Source of the DNA: Canna indica
Taxonomy: Eukaryota > Streptophyta > Magnoliopsida > Zingiberales > Cannaceae
Reading direction: 5' to 3'
NCBI GenBank assembly: GCA_034359265.1
Contig: CP136894.1
Location: 34,440,501-34,504,500 of the forward strand
Length of the DNA stretch: 64,000 nt
Position numbers and translations under genes: made by a program. Positions 24,649 through 35,500 of the stretch are shown piece after piece. The notes beneath the pieces were generated by a model. It was not told the origin of the DNA. It did not search any database and saw only the letters and a program-made list of their open reading frames with translations. Each line of letters opens with the position of its first letter. Within the stretch, counting starts at the first letter, position 1.

Positions 24649-25299
24649 TCAATCACACGACTGCTTCTCTCGTGATCGCTGCTCAATCTCAACGCCTCTC
24701 AACAACATCCGATCGCCTCTCAACAGAGCCGACCGTCAATCGATGTACTTCTCCGACGATTGCTTCTCCCGACACCTCTCAACAGCAACCGGTCGCCTCG
24801 ATCTACTTCTCCCGACGGACCCGACGTCGCGATCTGCTCCGACGACTGTTTCTCCCGACGCTTCTCAACAACAATCGATCGCCTCGATCTACTTCTCCCG
24901 ATGAACCCAATGTCGTGGTCTGCTCCGATGATTGCTTCTCCTGACGGACCCGACGTCGCAATCTGCTTCTCCTAACGCTGCGACGCAGCCGCCGGACGCC
25001 CCTTGATCTGATTCTTAAGTTTTTTTCTATTTTTTTTATTACTTTTTTCTTACCTGCCGCCTGCAATTATTTACTGTTGATTTTTGCATGAAAGAAGCTA
25101 TTTTTCTTGCTTGTTTTCTAATTGTTACCTACCGCCTGCTCCTATTGATTCTTTGCATGAAAGAAGTCATTTTTTATTCAGATAATTGATAGTCTTTACT
25201 AGCTCTTGATAGTCATTGATACTAGCTCAGATAATTAATTTTATTGTTTAAATTAGCTTACCGTTTATATGATTTATGTTTAAATGTTGTGATATGTAA

Positions 25300-25337
<38 letters not shown>

Positions 25338-25511
25338 GTTAACGGGCGAAAAGCGGGTTCCCAGTGGGTACTCATTAAATTAGTGGGATGAGTTTGGGAA
25401 TCACCCTTCAAAATACTAACGGGTTTGGGACGGGTTTAGGATTGAATTTTCTTAATGGGTTTGAGATAGAATTGGCTTCGCCGTCTCAAATCCGCCCTAG
25501 TGCCATCCCTA
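24649..25511 (-). mobile_element. hAT-like transposon fragment replacing the LINE RT core
   Basis: On the minus strand it begins TAGGGATGGCACTAGGGCGG at 25,511, a typical hAT-type terminus, followed by text rich in 'gggttt'. The other terminus and an 8-bp TSD were not found; the candidate TSD next to the good end is tatttgat (25,512-25,519). The left half (24,650-25,000) is a C-rich, semi-repetitive block of 'gcttctcccgacg' words. The LINE RT section that should lie here (GDPLSP to the catalytic aspartates) is missing, so a deletion removed it with the other end. Confidence 0.5.
25301..25333. repeat. (TA)n microsatellite
   Basis: About 16 TA units inside the hAT-like fragment. Confidence 0.85.
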
Positions 25512-25668
25512 TATTTGATACCTCTATGGGAGGGAAAAAAACTTGAGAACTGAGCATTTATGAGACAAGCAAAGATAGAGGTGGAAATGTAAACAGAAAT
25601 TCAATGAATGAACTTATCAAAAAAAATTGTAACGATTTAAAAATTCGAGAATTGCATATCTATTTATG
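25512..25668 (-). pseudogene. LINE ORF2 fragment, middle of RT
   Basis: Minus-strand text reads NRYAILEFLNRYNFF at the CACTA edge and SHRGIK at the hAT edge, with a frameshift between. This joins the RT piece at 29,229-29,402 once the CACTA and one copy of its 3-bp TSD are removed, as expected for L1 RT motifs A to B. Confidence 0.7.
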
Positions 25669-25891
25669 CACTATTAGAAATTAGGCAATTTGGGATGATT
25701 CTGCGATCCCATGTAACCGCGATCCCATGTAACCGAGGGTCGCAAGTTTATTAATTTTACGACAGCGTTGCGACTGCTAGGTCGGCGGTCGCAAAATTAG
25801 TAATGTCGTGACGGTAAGGCGACTGTTCGGCGACTGCACACTACGACGGCATTTTGCGTCGTAGACCCGTCGCAGAGTCTTCATTTAACCC

Positions 25892-26293
25892 ATGGGCCTT
25901 CTTCTTTCTCATGCCCTACTTTATTTGCCATCGCCGGCTCGCGCGCCTCCTCCGCAGCCTCCACGACGGCATTCTCGCCCTCATCGCTCCAATTTTGAGA
26001 GAGTGGTTGGCGATGGAGTGGAACAGGAGCAGCCCCGGCGGGGCGTGGAATGGGTGGTCATCTCCGGGGTGTCGCCATCGCCCACCTTCCTCACCACGGT
26101 GATCCCGATTGACTCCATCAAGTGCTTCACCCAGTCACAGGCCGTCCTGCTCGAGCCCACCCTTGTCTTTCTACTAGTTTGGTTTGCCCTCTGCCTCGCT
26201 CTACGCTTCACGAAGTTTGACAGCGGCCGGACCGCCTGGTTCCGGATTTGCTGGTGGCCATTTAACTCCCAGTACCAAATCAGTACCAAATGA
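25892..26293 (+). pseudogene. Unidentified open frame in the CACTA element
   Basis: A 133-codon open frame starts soon after the left subterminal repeats. The first half is arginine/proline-rich and low in information. From about 26,040 it becomes more protein-like (VVISGVSPSPTFLTTV) with a hydrophobic stretch LVFLLVWFALCLAL and then FDSGRTAWFRICWWP. I do not recognise it. It could be a third captured gene piece or chance; G+C is clearly higher than in the rest of the element. Confidence 0.35.
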
Positions 26294-26341
26294 TGGATCC
26301 TTGAAAATATAGTTCATTCTTATGTTGTATTCTTTAGAGCT

Positions 26342-27206
26342 TTGCTTGTCCTTCATTATCCGCAAGTGGACATATTTTCTAAAATTGCAGCAGATGCTTT
26401 CTCTTTTAATGGTTCTGAAGGTGAAGATGTATTGAGCCATTCGTTTTCAAGAGATGAAAACCTCGGAGTAGGAGTTTTCAACCCAAATACTTTCTTGATG
26501 TCTTCAATTGACCAACAACAGAAGGGACGAAAATTAGGGCAGCAGTCTTCCATGAACGTGGAGAGTTCAAAAGACTTTGTGAGTCATGAGGATGTGTCAA
26601 TCATCTCTGCAATGAGAACTCTGCTGTAGATATGGGCTATGCTTAACAATTGTGGGATCCTACCAAACAATTGTTTGCCATGCCTTGTTACCACAACATA
26701 TACACCTGAAAAGTGAAAAGCCTTAAGCTTTCCTTGAAGCTTTCCTTCAAGTGGAAGCCTTAAGCTTTCCTTCCACCAAACTCAGCCAACAATAATATTG
26801 ATCACTGGAACCTACTCTTTCTATGACTCCTTATTTGTCCTTAACTTTTCTCTATCAACTTTAATTTTACCATTGCAGAGTCCTGATTTGTAGAATTTCC
26901 CTCTTCGGGGATCTTGCTTAATTCATGTTTAATTATTCTTTTTTTATGTTAGAATCAATTCTAAACCTTGCTGTTAAGGCATTCCTTCTTGATATATTTG
27001 AAGTAATTTACTTTTCACCCTTAATGATTTTTTTATATCCAAAACATTTTCCTATTAATTTCAATCTTGGTGTTGATATAATTCTAAACCTTGGTGTTGA
27101 TGTCTACCTATGCCAGCAGAAAATTGATCACATTGCTAGATTTGTGGAACTTCCCAGTTTAAGTTCATCCAGCATGTTCCCACCTCTTCTTGTAGTTAAT
27201 GTGCAG
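26342..27206 (+). pseudogene. Captured fragment of an EDR2-like DUF1336 gene
   Basis: Two pieces are recognisable. From 26,639 the text reads NNCGILPNNCLPCLVTTT, a signature segment of EDR2-like (DUF1336/EDR2_C) proteins. After an intron-like gap, 27,117-27,206 encodes 30 residues including QKIDHIARFVELPS and PPLLVVNVQ, preceded by 'ccag' and followed by 'gtatat', i.e. an exact exon with splice sites. The open frame 26,342-26,629 lies in the same frame as the first piece and may be its upstream exon, but I cannot match it. A stop at 26,627 and further stops make it non-functional. Family members bind lipids and act in membrane and defence signalling; nothing of that is expected here. Confidence 0.7.
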
Positions 27207-27881
27207 GTATATGCGCAACCCAGTAGTACTAAAAGTAAGTGTACCACAGAAATTTTACGTGCTGGTTTACTAATCAAATGATTATTCATAGTCAGATTAT
27301 TTTTAGGTTGGTTATTCTGATGCAGTCAGACTAGTTAGTTGCTCAAAGCACTGCCTGGATTTATAGATTCATGTACCCAGAAATAAAGGGAAAACTGGAA
27401 AAGTATTTTAAAGTAGCCGAAGCTAGCAGACCACGCGTTATGTGCTTACAAATAAAGGTTTACATAATCCTTCAATATGAAAGAGAGATTATTTTACAAA
27501 GCTGCTCAGTTACAACTTATGCCTTTTAGCTTGCAGCCACTTGTTGGCAAAGACACTATTTAAAATCAGTTTTAAAATATAGACAAAGTTAAGTCAGATA
27601 AGTTTCAACTGTTAAAATGCAAGTGGTGCCAAAAGCAGACTTAGAATTCATGCATAACATGTTCCAGATGTTACATCGAGGAAACACATTACAGAACTTG
27701 TAATCTAGTATGAGCAACTTTGCTTACATGTGATTCTTCATGCACTGCAATCCTATTAGAAAAATTAGTATGCTCCGTACTATGTGTTCTTTCCGGTGGT
27801 TTGCATGAGTCACCTCTCATATGAATTATCATTTTATGATTTTGTCGTGCTTCTAATATATGTTTCTCTTTTATTCTTCAG

Positions 27882-28640
27882 TCGTCTCTTGCGGCTGCTA
27901 GGGCAGATAATTTCTACTACCCACCAGAATGGGACCCAAAAAAGGTACTATTGGTGTTCTAGATTGATTTGTGCCTGAAAATTATCTTATTAAAGGTCTG
28001 TCCTTGTTATTTGTGGAGTAATATCGGCAATGAATATTTCCAACATATGTGCTTTTGCAGGGTTCCTTGAACAAGTTTCAAGGACAACATCCTATGAGAG
28101 AAAGAGCAAGAAAGCTAGACCAATGCATACTAATTATAAGGTAACAGAACATTTTGCATATTAATGTTATGTATATCTGAAAAATCAAAACATTATGTAA
28201 TCTAACCATTTGGATACCCATCATTATTTGTTGTAAAAAAAAGCCTAATGGTAGATATGCATTTGCCTAAATGAAGTCATTTGCCTTTATGAAACAAATT
28301 TGAGTCTTTTTCATATGTAAGATACTTGTGTTTTTGCATTTTATGCATTCTTTTTTCCATGTTGGCAATCAGTTTGTGTACTTGAAGAAGATAGTAACCG
28401 TGAACTTATGAGTTGAGTGATCAGGTAATTTATGGAAATTATGAAATTAGTTGTCTGGTCAAATTATGGTATCTATTCATGGATTATATTGATCTTCATG
28501 AACATTACATGAACGAGAATATGCATGTTTCTTTTCTTTCTTCTCAAGCACATATTCATTAGCTTACCTGACTTTGGTCTCTTGTACATGTTTGAGATGC
28601 CTTTCAATGTCTGGTGCGGTGGATGCAATTAAATGATTGT
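27882..28640 (+). pseudogene. Captured fragment of a YJU2B/CCDC130 splicing-factor gene
   Basis: Three consecutive exons with introns. Exon A, 27,882-27,944, is preceded by 'cttcag' and followed by 'gtacta'; it encodes ARADNFYYPPEWDPKK, the near-N-terminal signature of the family. Exon B, 28,061-28,140, lies between 'tttgcag' and 'gtaaca' and encodes SLNKFQGQHPMRERARKLDQ. Exon C, 28,591-28,640, encodes FEMPFNVWCGGCN, the start of the zinc-binding segment. It then has a stop where the family has Ser, and its acceptor site is lost. The normal gene encodes a conserved nuclear protein tied to pre-mRNA splicing. Only the first ~60 residues are present here, so this is a captured 5' piece. Confidence 0.8.
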
Positions 28641-29228
28641 ATTCTATTATTGAGATTGAGAACTTAGGAAGAGTGAGAAAAAGAGAGTGAGATTTTTATA
28701 GCAATAGTATTATTTGCATGATATTTGTTTCGTCGTAAGGAGTTAAATATATACTATTAATAAGGTTCTTGTATTTCTTTCTAAATAGATTTAAGGATAA
28801 TTGTATTTCTTAATTATTTGTAGCTGGTTCTGTCAGCTTGAGTAATCTTGTAATTTTAATTTTTTATATAAAGTTATAAATAGAATATTTTAATATTTTA
28901 ATATTTATTTTTTCCTAATTAAATTAAATTAATTAGGAATTTATATTTTTCTATTTTTAAAATATATATATATATACTTCTGCGACGGTACTACGATCGA
29001 TGTAGCCGTCACATAAGGTTTATGACCTGGTCGCGTAGTGGTCGGAGTTTCTGTGCGCGACAGCGCCTAGCAGTCGCAAATGTTTTCTTATTGCGACCGC
29101 CTTTGTTGCGGTCGCATGATATCTACGACCATAGCTTCGGCGACGGATATGTGTGACCGCTAACAGCCATTGTCAAAGCTCATTTGCGACCGCAGTAGTC
29201 GTCACAGAAGATGTTTTTTTTAGTAGTG

Positions 29229-29402
29229 ATGGAATCAAAAGCTTTTTCAACATCTATTTTAACACTAATGTATGGAGAGGTGCTTTTGGAATTATAAATA
29301 GAATGTACAATTTCCTGCTCAATGAGAATATTATCTTGAATATTCTTGTCTTTAACAAAGGTAGATTTCTCACAGCTATTGAGAGAAGGAATGAAACTTT
29401 TC
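29229..29402 (-). pseudogene. LINE ORF2 fragment, RT motif A region
   Basis: The minus strand reads STFVKDKNIQDNILIEQE and then VKIDVEKAFDSI, the first catalytic aspartate block of L1 reverse transcriptase. It is bounded by the CACTA on one side and the solo LTR on the other. Frame and sense are kept when both are removed. Confidence 0.8.
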
Positions 29403-31187
29403 TGTCGTGCCCCGGCCCCCGGCCCGGAGATGCGACGGTGACTCGAACACCGCGCAGCGGAATGAAAAGCCACGAATCATCATATATAATAAAACAACAA
29501 CATAAAAACCAATAATTACAATTTATAAGTCTGGTCAAATACAATTATCAAAATATAAATAGATCTACAAATTACAGCTCCAAAATAATAATATCAATGA
29601 TTAGCATATAAGGCGACAAAATGAAACAAAATACGAAAGCAGTTGCCATCAGAGCTCTACATCTACGACTGACTACTAGCTGTCTAAAAATTATCTACAC
29701 CTCGATCTACAAATCGACCGCTCACCCCTGCAAGTCTGAAGCAAAAACAACGGAGATCAGCGGGTGCTGAGTAGGAGAATCACAATATGATCAACAAGCA
29801 TCAAGTGTCATCTCAACAATGCATAACAGCATGGCCTAAGATGCAGTCAAAGGCAATAAATACAACAAATACTCCTCACCTACTCCTAAACAACATCAAT
29901 TGAATCATCGAGCGCATGGACCATTGGGTAAAAATCCCACACTCTACCACTCGTAGAGTGGCATCAACCGTCCGCTCCAACGGTGACGCGACTACCCCAT
30001 CCAGCAGGTAGCCCAACGGGCGTCGTATCCGACATCCGCACACCCGAAGGTGCCCAAAGTGACTAGTCAATATCCACACCCTCACCCATGTCTGGAGGGT
30101 ACCGTAATAAAATGGTCCTGGACCGAAGTCCTCTCCAAGACCGTAGCCTCCAGATCGACAACAACCATGCAACTCGACTCCAAGAGTGCACCAAGATATG
30201 TCACCATGATCAACAATATAACAACAACTCTAAGTGATAACAACATGAACAACATGATAATAACATAACATCATCATGATCAACAAAACAACAATTCCGA
30301 GTGATTATGACATGATCAACATGTTACTAATATAACATCATTATGATCATCAATATAACAACTCCAATTGATTATGACATGATCAACAGGATCTCGACTC
30401 CAAGAGTGCACCAAGATATATCACCATGATCAACAATATAACAACAACTCTAAGTGATAACAACATGAACAACATGATAATAACATAACATCATCATGAT
30501 CAACAAAACAACAACTCCAAGTGATTATGACATGATCAACATGCTACTAATATAACATCATTATGATCATCAATATTACAACTCCAATTGATTATGACAT
30601 GATCAACATGATAAGAACATGATCAACAAGTAAACAACATCACATATAACAACATCATACTATGCATACGGTGGCTAATCTGCCCGCCCTGAATCCATGC
30701 CGGGCAGCTCCCTAAGCGCCGACGACCGACCCACCGGCATCTCCGCCCTCTCCTCGACCTCCGCGATCGATCCGACCCACCTCCCACCGAATGGTGGCCG
30801 GGGATGGCCACTACCAAGCACGGCCAGCACGGCGCGACGCGGCCAGTCCGGCACGGCTCGACCTCGTCCTTCGTTGTCGTCGTCAGGAAATAAATACAGA
30901 AGTAAAGGAGAAGGAGAGATCTCCTACCTCGATTTCGCGATTCTGGCGACGACGAGCTCCACCGGCGACACACGTCGACTCCTCCTCAACCTCCTCCCTA
31001 CGCGCGCATACACCCTCTCTTCCTCCTCTTCTTCTCTACCTCTCCTCACACATTCCCTCTCTTAAAACCCCTCAACAGCACCTCTCCCTCACTTATCCTC
31101 ACCCTCACCCTCATCTGCCACCTACCACCACCCACTTTTACAATCATCTATTTTTATTTATTATTTTATTTTAACCCGGACATAACA
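29403..31187 (-). mobile_element. Solo LTR, TSD ttttc
   Basis: Starts TGTCGTGCCCCGGCC and ends GGACATAACA. It is flanked by exact ttttc (29,398-29,402 and 31,188-31,192). Non-coding; the open frames at 30,620-31,174 lie in a GC-rich, CT-rich part of the LTR. Its start resembles the TGTCACGCCCC start of the gypsy LTRs nearby, so it is probably another gypsy family. Orientation is inferred from that. Confidence 0.8.
30173..30612. repeat. 220-bp tandem duplication in solo LTR
   Basis: Copy 1 is 30,173-30,392 and copy 2 is 30,393-about 30,612, both starting CTCGACTCCAAGAGTGCACC. They are almost identical. Each holds shorter sub-repeats of the ATGATCAACAA / AACATGAT type. Confidence 0.85.
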
Positions 31188-32817
31188 TTTTCAATCTATT
31201 AGCAAGCATCTTGGATAGAATACGGTAAGAGACATTACAGATGGCTATAGGCTTATAATCTTTAACAGATTTAGGAGACTTGGTTTTATGGATAAAAGTT
31301 AAAATAGTCTTATTCCAGTTATCAGGTAAAATAGTAGTATGATAAAAATAAAGAATAGAATCAAATAGGCTGCTAGAAATAGTATCCCAACAACCTTTAT
31401 AAAATTCAATAGTAAAGCCATCATATCCGGGACTCTTACCATTCTTAAAAGAATTGATGGTATTTTTGAGTTCATGAATATTAAAAGGAGCAGTTAAAGT
31501 ATCACTCATAGAGGAATCAATATGAGTGGTAATAGGCCAATGGAAATTGCTAGAGTTAGATGCATTTTGAGTGTTCCAAAGGTTTTGATAGTTATGCATA
31601 AATTCCAAAAGAATGATATGATTATCAGAAACAGTAATATTTTGACTATTAAGAATGGAAGAGATATAATTGATACGTCTTTTCATGGTGACAACACGAT
31701 GGTAAAAAATAGTGTTTGATCTCCGTCATGTATCCAATTAAATTTAGACTTTGACCACCATTTGATACATATTTGCCTATGAAAGGTAGCATGCTTATTG
31801 TGCAAATATTTAAGTTTTATATCTAAATCAACAGGAGAATGAGGGAGACCTTCCAAAGATTCAAGTAAGTGAATATCATTAATAGTGGAATCCAAGTTAG
31901 TCTCAAGCTTGCCAAGGGTGTTTTTATTCCAAAAGGAGAGGGCACCGCTGGCATTTCTAAGTCTATAATCAAATGAAGGAGTAGAATTTTGGACATTAGA
32001 GATAGACCAAGCATTGTGCACAATGTCATGAGTTTCATTATATTCCAATCAAAATTTTTGAAATTTGAAAAGTTTATTCCTAGTTTGCTTATGAACAATG
32101 ATAATGCATAACAATGGATAATGATCTGAATAAATTTTGCTAAGGTGTTTAACATTACAATGGCCAAAGAAATGTAACCAGGCATCATTTACAAATATTT
32201 TGTCAAGTCTAATTAGAATTTTAGCTAAACATTTACGATTATTTGACCAAGTGTATTTATTACCTGAGAAACCAAGATCTAATAAACCTAAATGTTCAAC
32301 AAAGAGATTAAAGTCTTGCATATGCTTAGAAAACTTAAATGATTGACCACCTAATTTGTCCTCAGCATGAAGTACACAATTAAAATCACCCATCAATAAC
32401 CAAGGAATAGCAGTCAATTTCAAATGTATAAAAGAATGCCAAAGAGTTGATCTAATAACAGGATTTGTGCTAGCATAGAAAAACTAGAAAGTAGAAAAAG
32501 TTCAGCATTATCCAATTGAATAAAAACATGAATGACTTGAGAAGAAATGGAAATAGTTAGAGCTTTAACATAAATAGTATTCCATGCAATTAGTATACCA
32601 CAAGAAGCACTACTACTAGGTTGAATAGCAGCCTAGGCTGAATAGCAGTCTCCCAGTTACGGCCAAAAGACCTTACAAGCTTATTGGACATAGGTTCATT
32701 AAGACGAGTTTCTTGAAGAGCAATAAATTTTACATGAAATGATCTAATTTGAATAGCAAGGAAGTCATGAGCCTGGCGCCTCCAAGTATCTCTAATATTC
32801 CAATTAAGAACATTCAT
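31188..32817 (-). pseudogene. LINE ORF2 N-terminal part: endonuclease and RT start
   Basis: Starts at 32,817 with MNVLNWNIRD. The apurinic-type endonuclease domain has ALQETRL (catalytic E), LLMGDFNCVLHAEDKLGG and SDHYPLL (the SDH motif). A linker with SFWNKNTLGKLE follows, then the RT N-terminal NGKSPGYDGFTIEFYKG (about 31,440-31,390) and a DYKPIAICNVSYRILSKML block. Frameshifts lie near 32,640 (a small tandem duplication), 32,430, 32,045 and 31,690. The reading continues into 29,402 across the solo LTR. Confidence 0.85.
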
Positions 32818-32958
32818 CTAAAATATGAAAGGGGTTTGAAGACTCAATAGTGGAAGGAGGCCGGGTCACCAACCTCTAAGCTATTTAAATCAAAGTCTGC
32901 ATGAGATCTCTGTTTTTTAAATTTATTAGGACCTTCACTTCTTATACCCTAAGAGGGA

Positions 32959-33920
32959 TTAGGTTTGGGAGGCTTGGTTAGAAGTTTTCTTCCTAGCTAT
33001 AGTTGGAGTGGAAGAAGTGGTTGAAGGAGGCTGGAAAATAGCCTTTAATTGGTTTGCTAATTCCTCTAGAGATTTAGAGGGAGGAGAATAGGGAATAGTA
33101 ATTTCAGAAGGATTAGGGTGGTCATTTTTGTTCATATCTTGGTCCATAGAATTTGCTTCCTGAAGGGTGTCGATGGGATCAATAAGATCAGTTTCCAAGG
33201 GTTGGAATCTATTAGAGTTAAATCCCTTAGGAGAACTACTTAATCTAGGAGAAGATTGGGATTTAACCGGATTAGAAGAAGGACTAGGAGATGTTTTCAA
33301 GTTACTATTCTTATTAGTAGAATGAGATTTTTCTCTAAGGAGAGTTTTAGGAGGAGGAGCAATAAAATGATGACTCTTAGAGCCTTGGTCACTTCACTAC
33401 CCCGACTATTTTGATCCATAGAAGCAACATGATCTCCACCAGCCCGAGCACGATCTTCTATGGGGATCGAGGGAGAGAACACACTACGAGGGCCCTGCCG
33501 ACGCGACTGACGCCGCTGGATCTGTATCCAAGGACCACATGTCATGGCAGAGGAAGGTTCATCAACAAGAGCATTAACATCACAAGGGGAGACATCAACC
33601 GAGACATTACTAGAAGAATTCAATTAACAAAAGTATGAACATTAGAGGAAATATTAACAAAAGTAGGAATATTTAAATTATCATTAACAGAAGCATCAAC
33701 AGGATGCCGAGTAGAAGACTTAGATTGAACCGGGCAACTGAAATCACGATGACCAACAAAACAATATTTAAAACAAATTATTGGAAGATTTTCATAAACA
33801 ATCGGTTGTAAAAACTTATTTTTATTCACAGAAATCCAAATGCCCTGGTGGATGGGCAAAACCAAATTTATCTCTACACAGACTTGAATGTAATGTCCTC
33901 TTTCAAAAGAAAAAGAACGA
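32959..33920 (-). pseudogene. LINE ORF1 C-terminal part with zinc knuckle
   Basis: RNA-binding ORF1 protein. After the Sirevirus insertion site the text reads DRSFSFERGHYIQVCVEINL, then NLPIICFKYCFVGHRDFSCP, a CX2CX4HX4C-type knuckle with its second Cys spacing intact. A serine/proline-rich tail follows to 32,959. One frame break lies near 33,625 and another near 33,300. It is the continuation of the piece at 44,930-45,583. Confidence 0.8.
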
Positions 33921-34204
33921 TCGTCTGTTAGCTGAAGGGTTCCTCCTTCATGCTTTAATCTCCTCATAATTATTTTGATGATAACAAACCTATTTAACAA
34001 GTGTTTGAAGTATAAAAATTGTACGATCGATGAAAGATATGTCAAGCCTTACGCCTCTCGATCAATCCTTAAGACAGATCAATGCGTGCATAAAAAATGT
34101 GTTGGATAGCATGGAGAAACCTCCAAAGATAAAGAACGCTGAAGAACGAAGCCGGAAAACTAAGCGCGAAATGAGAAAGCCAAGAAACATATTTTCCAAC
34201 TCGA

Positions 34205-34680
34205 GTTCGGTCGACCGGATGATGTTATGTATTTGGCAGCAGCCAATTTGGTCGACCGTTCGGTCGACCGAATGATGCGCAAAAGAGGCAGTAGCCGCAG
34301 AAGGCTGCGTCGATCTACCGATCGGTCGACCGATCGATGCCAAATATTGGCAGAATGCTCATTGGTCGACCGATCGGTCGATCGGATGGCATAGCGCAAG
34401 TCGGGGATCTCGACATCACTGAGTCGGTCGACTGATTGGTCGATTGGATCCGGGATAGACAAATCCCGCGACAATTGGTCGACCCGTCGGTCAATCGATT
34501 GGCGTGTAATAGCTGCCTTCGGTCGATCGATTGGTCGACCGGATTGGAAGTAGACATTTTTTCGTCAATCGGTCGACCCGTCGGTCGACCGATCAAGGAA
34601 AAAAACTTACAGTAAGCCAGCGGTCGATCGGTCGATCGACCGACGATTCAACCGAACCATCGACCGGGCGTCTGTAACGG
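34205..34680. repeat. Palindrome-rich array in Sirevirus LTR (GTCGAC/CGATCG)
   Basis: Dozens of overlapping copies of GGTCGACCG, CGATCGGTCGA and related inverted words in under 500 bp. The array is CpG-rich compared with flanking DNA. The same array, with different unit losses and gains, lies in the 3' LTR at 43,665-44,100. A region of palindromic repeats in the LTR is a reported trait of Sireviruses; the core word here is different from the one I remember for maize. Confidence 0.8.
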
Positions 34681-34717
34681 TCAAAAATAATCCCGTTGAC
34701 GCCCTGTTTCAGCTGGG

Positions 34718-34726
34718 TTTATAAAT
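34718..34726 (+). promoter_or_regulatory. Candidate TATA box of the 5' LTR
   Basis: TTTATAAAT directly after the palindrome array. The same motif is at 44,151-44,159 in the 3' LTR. Position and conservation fit the LTR promoter; no start site can be shown. Confidence 0.5.
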
Positions 34727-35487
34727 CTCCCTTTTAATCTTTTTTATCACTCTCTCTCATATTCTTGGATGATAAAAAGCTTTAAAGAGTGATTCAATTG
34801 CATTCTTCAAACCTTCAAGCGCTAAAGTTCATCAACTGAGTCTTGATTCCCTGCTGTCAAAAAGAGTTTACTTTCAAAAGGGTTCATCAAGCAGTTAGGC
34901 GCGGGAAGAAGAGGCGTCTAAGTGTGATAAGTTATTATTCCTCTTCTTGTAACAAGTTTTTGTCTATTTTGTTCCTCAAACTCTTTGTATTTGATTTGTA
35001 GGAAGACCTAGGTTCTTAGGTCTTGTGTGTGGAAGTGGTTTCCTTGTTGTGATGGAGTAAAGCCACTTGTGTAAACTTAGTTTTACTAGGATTAGTTAAG
35101 TTGTCCCTTAGGGTTGAGGTGGATGAGTGCTCCCGATAAGAATGCGGAGACTTCCGGGTATGGAAGTGCCTTAGGTCGAGAGTGCGACTCTTCGAGTCAA
35201 AGTCCTCATTGTAAGGGAGACAAGAATTAATCTAGTAAACTTAGTTTGGAAATCCTAAGCGGGGTGCTTTGGTAGTGAAGTAAGCATTGGGTGAACCACT
35301 ATAAATCCGTGCGTTTGCTTGATATTTTGCTAGCTCTTGAATTGCTTCATCATTCATCGATTTAGCACTTAGTAGTCGAATTAAACATTGCTTAAATAAT
35401 TCAAGAATCGATTAAAATCGAATTAGGCAAATAGTATTAGACAACACACTATTCGCCCCCCCTCTAGTCTGCGGATTCTTACAACAA

Positions 35488-35500
35488 TTGGTATCAGAGC
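35488..35500 (+). promoter_or_regulatory. Primer binding site of the Sirevirus derivative
   Basis: TTGGTATCAGAGC follows the LTR with one or two bases between; complementary to initiator tRNA-Met. Confidence 0.8.

Larger units (their letters stand above)
25669..29228 (+). mobile_element. Non-autonomous CACTA transposon carrying host gene fragments
   Basis: Ends are CACTATTAGAAA at the left and TTTTTAGTAGTG at the right (inverse CACTACTAAAAA). The exact 3-bp TSD is atg (25,666-25,668 and 29,229-29,231), diagnostic of CACTA elements. Subterminal zones are rich in GCGACCGC/GCGGTCGC words in both orientations (25,700-25,870 and 28,980-29,210), as is usual for CACTA transposase binding. There is no transposase ORF. 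The interior contains intron-containing fragments of at least two host genes, both read on the plus strand. Confidence 0.85.
33926..35486 (+). mobile_element. Sirevirus derivative 5' LTR
   Basis: Starts TGTTAGCTGAAGGG and ends ATTCTTACAACA, 1,561 bp. It shares 'attttgatgataacaaac' near its start with the other Sirevirus LTRs here. It contains the palindrome array at 34,205-34,680. The array is followed by a candidate core promoter zone, 'gggtttataaatctcc' (34,715-34,730), with a TATAAAT box. Confidence 0.85.

Noticed and set aside
24641..25066. Ser/Arg-rich frames on both strands
   Set aside because: Semi-repetitive 'gcttctcccgacg' text in the hAT-like fragment; open in several frames because of composition.
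30623..31174. GC-rich open frames on both strands as a gene
   Set aside because: Lie wholly inside a solo LTR bounded by exact TSDs; compositional bias, no domain.
34062..34596. Several long minus-strand frames rich in SVDR/RSTDRST words
   Set aside because: They are translations of the palindromic GTCGAC array in the LTR; all frames stay open because the repeat lacks stops.
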